Under the pieces are notes generated by a model that saw only the letters and a list, made by a program, of their open reading frames with translations, was not told the origin of the DNA and did no database searches. Made by a program: the position numbers and the translations under genes. From NCBI RefSeq assembly GCF_940670765.1, contig NZ_CALNVW010000020.1, positions 248,001 through 312,000 on the forward strand: a DNA stretch of 64,000 bases. The letters run 5' to 3'. Of the stretch, positions 62,402 through 64,000 are shown piece after piece (the stretch's first letter is position 1; every line of letters begins with the position of its first letter). This DNA is from Streptomyces sp. A 4/2. GTDB taxonomy: Bacteria > Actinomycetota > Actinomycetes > Streptomycetales > Streptomycetaceae.

Positions 62402-63372
62402 CGTCCCGGCGCCCAGCCCGGCCGGTCGGCCTCAGCGCCTCCTGGATCCCCGCACTGGACGTCGGGGGTACGCATGTGACGGCGGGGATGGTCGACCTCA
62501 CGACGGGGCAGGTCCGCACCACGGACACGTCGCGCCGTCCGGTGCCCCCGAACGGCTCCGCGGAGCAGATCGTGGGCGCCATCGCGGAGGGCGCCCTCGG
62601 CCTCGGCGCCGGTCCGGGCAGGAGCTGGGCGATCGCGATGCCCGGCCCCTTCGACTACGAGCGGGGCATCGCCCATTTCCACGGGGTGGGCAAGTTCCAG
62701 TCCCTGTACGGGCTGGACCTGCGCGCGGAGTTGATGGCGGCGCTGCCCCGGCCCTCGGCCATCACGTTCGTCAACGACGCCGACGCCTTCCTGCTCGGAG
62801 AGCACTGGGTGGGCGCGGCCCGGGGCCATGAACGCGCGGTCGGGATCACACTCGGAAGCGGTGTCGGCTCGTCCTTCCTGGCGGAGGGCGCAGTCGTCGA
62901 CCAGGGGCCCACCGTGCCCCCGCAGGGACGCGTGGATCTCCTGACGTACCGGGGCCGGCCGCTGGAGGACGCTGTCTCCCGGCGAGCGATCCGCGCCGCT
63001 TACGCGCGGGCGAGCGGGCTCGCGGACGTGCCCCTCGCCGATGTCAAGGAGATCGCCGACAGGGCGCGCGCCGGGGACCTGGTGGCCCGTCGGGTACTGA
63101 CCCGCTCCATGAGTGTCCTGGGCCGGGCGATCGCGCCCTGGCTCGCCCGGTTCCGGGCGACCGTCCTGGTGGTGGGCGGATCCGTCACCGGCTCCTGGGA
63201 CCTGATCGCCCCGCCGCTGCGCACCGTGATCGGCGTGCCACGACCGCTCCGGTCCACCGGCTTCGTCCTGCTCCCCGCTGCCCGTCCCGTCCAGGCGCCG
63301 CTGCTGGGAGCCGCCCTGTGTCTGGCTGCCGAGGCGACTCCCCCGCACTTGGCCCGTCGTCTCCGCAGGTGA
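62398..63372 (+). CDS. ROK-fold sugar kinase, zinc motif absent
   Basis: A 324-residue ROK-type kinase. ALDVGGTHVTAGMVDLTTGQ is the phosphate-1 motif, AIAMPGPFDYERGI and FVNDADAFLLGEHW (catalytic Asp) follow, then VGITLGSGVGSSFLAEG. The usual ROK zinc motif C-x-C-G-x2-G-C is missing; GRVDLLTYRGRPLEDAVSRR stands in its place. The GTG start overlaps the isomerase stop by 4 bases, so the two act together: phosphorylation then isomerisation, or the reverse order. No HTH domain is present, so this is an enzyme, not a repressor. Confidence 0.87.
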   Translation: MTSRRPARPVGLSASWIPALDVGGTHVTAGMVDLTTGQVRTTDTSRRPVPPNGSAEQIVGAIAEGALGLGAGPGRSWAIAMPGPFDYERGIAHFHGVGKFQSLYGLDLRAELMAALPRPSAITFVNDADAFLLGEHWVGAARGHERAVGITLGSGVGSSFLAEGAVVDQGPTVPPQGRVDLLTYRGRPLEDAVSRRAIRAAYARASGLADVPLADVKEIADRARAGDLVARRVLTRSMSVLGRAIAPWLARFRATVLVVGGSVTGSWDLIAPPLRTVIGVPRPLRSTGFVLLPAARPVQAPLLGAALCLAAEATPPHLARRLRR

Positions 63373-63431
63373 CTGGGAGAGCGGGCCGGCGCGTGCACCG
63401 CGGACACAGCCAGAACCCGATGGCCGTGGTC

Positions 63432-63477
63432 AGGGAAGGCGCCCGAGCCGGGCTTCCGCCCGTCAGGCGCCTTCCCT
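63432..63477. terminator. 12-bp hairpin between convergent genes
   Basis: AGGGAAGGCGCC (63432-63443) pairs with GGCGCCTTCCCT (63466-63477) perfectly. It lies between the ROK kinase and the beta-helix gene. Confidence 0.82.
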
Positions 63478-63484
63478 CGTACGG

Positions 63485-64000
63485 CTACTGAGTCCTGGTG
63501 CAGCCGGCGGAGGCCGCTCCGACCTTGAGCGTGACCGGTGTGCCACGGACGTCGCCGAGCCGGCTGCTCGTGACGGGCGTGATGGTGACGGTGCCTGCGG
63601 CCTTGGCGGTGACCTTGCCGTTGCGGTCGACGACAGCGACGTGCCGGTCGCTGCTGGTGTAGGTGACCGACGGCACGAGCGGCAGGATGCGGTCGGTGCC
63701 GTTCTTGGTCACCTCGTCGGTGCTGACCTGGTCGGCGTCGGTGGCGTCGAGGTCGGCACGCAGGTTCAGTCCGTTGTCGAAGTTGTTGTCCTTGATCAGG
63801 ACTCCGGAGGAACCGCGGTAGGAGAACAACGAGGTGGTGTACGGCGCGGCGGAGGCGACGGCGCTCACCTCCGTGGTGGTGCCCGGTGCGGGGCAGAGGT
63901 TCCCGGCCTGAGCGGTGACCGCCGTCCTGCGGTCGAGCCGGAAGACGTCATTGCGCTCGAAGGTGATGCCGCCGACGCTCTTGGCGTCGAGGAGCCGTAC
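63485..64000 (-). CDS. Secreted beta-helix protein, C-terminal fragment
   Basis: The visible 171 residues are the C-terminus of a larger protein that enters from beyond the window. GVLIKDNNFDNG and GGITFERNDVFRLDRRT are rungs of a right-handed parallel beta-helix (pectate-lyase-like fold). The last 75 residues form a Big2-type Ig-like domain (VAVVDRNGKVTAKAAGTVTI), closely similar in design to the one in the GH3 enzyme. Such proteins are polysaccharide lyases or hydrolases of the cell exterior. It probably belongs to the same locus. Confidence 0.8.
   Translation of the reverse strand, partial: VRLLDAKSVGGITFERNDVFRLDRRTAVTAQAGNLCPAPGTTTEVSAVASAAPYTTSLFSYRGSSGVLIKDNNFDNGLNLRADLDATDADQVSTDEVTKNGTDRILPLVPSVTYTSSDRHVAVVDRNGKVTAKAAGTVTITPVTSSRLGDVRGTPVTLKVGAASAGCTRTQ

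Overview
The window is a 64 kb piece of a very GC-rich actinobacterial chromosome, almost certainly Streptomyces. The signs are third-codon GC bias throughout, GTG and TTG starts, a family 19 chitinase with DasR-type operators, an XRE/DUF5753-DUF397 pair, several anti-sigma-like ATPases, a helicase with a SWIM partner, and rare TTA (bldA) codons. No rRNA, tRNA, CRISPR array, prophage or intact insertion sequence was found.

Layout. 0-9.8 kb: the N-terminal end of a MurE paralogue, a type II NADH dehydrogenase, a divergent LigD-type polymerase/ATP-dependent ligase pair (NHEJ-type repair), a CspA cold-shock gene, a DEAD-box RNA helicase, a flavin reductase preceded by a leaderless cysteine-containing leader peptide, a secreted chitinase and an MgtC-family membrane protein. 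9.8-22.4 kb: small stress and membrane genes (Rv0909-type antitoxin-like, DUF6629, DUF1275, PRC-barrel/DUF2382), an SRPBCC protein, a kinase-like ATPase, asparagine synthetase, a DinB/NTF2-like pair, a caspase-like protein that has lost its catalytic residues, a Clp-N/HTH protein under a palindromic operator, a DUF6397 protein, an orphan roadblock protein and a PPOX protein. 22.4-32.1 kb: a membrane-anchored molybdopterin oxidoreductase, DUF4383, a methyltransferase, a fatty acid desaturase and a Snf2 helicase/SWIM operon. 32.5-40.3 kb: xylulokinase, an APC permease with a formamidase (overlapping ORFs), a Tat-exported amidase, a GAF regulator and an aldehyde dehydrogenase. The permease and the regulator each carry one TTA codon.

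40.4-43.8 kb is a typical Streptomyces developmental-style module: resolvase-like protein, ATPase, XRE/DUF5753, DUF397 and an S-adenosylmethionine methyltransferase.

43.9-64 kb is a carbohydrate-utilisation locus. It holds a ROK repressor without a normal start codon, a 1216-residue secreted GH3 enzyme, a GntR/FCD regulator, a Gfo/Idh/MocA oxidoreductase, an enolase-superfamily dehydratase, an ABC sugar importer, a large Tat-exported protein of unknown activity, a phosphomannose-isomerase-like fusion overlapping a ROK-fold kinase, and the C-terminal end of a secreted parallel beta-helix protein. The GntR gene and the enolase gene share a promoter/operator module of about 50 bp, which ties the locus together. 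The substrate is unknown; this locus is the best candidate in the window for an undescribed pathway.
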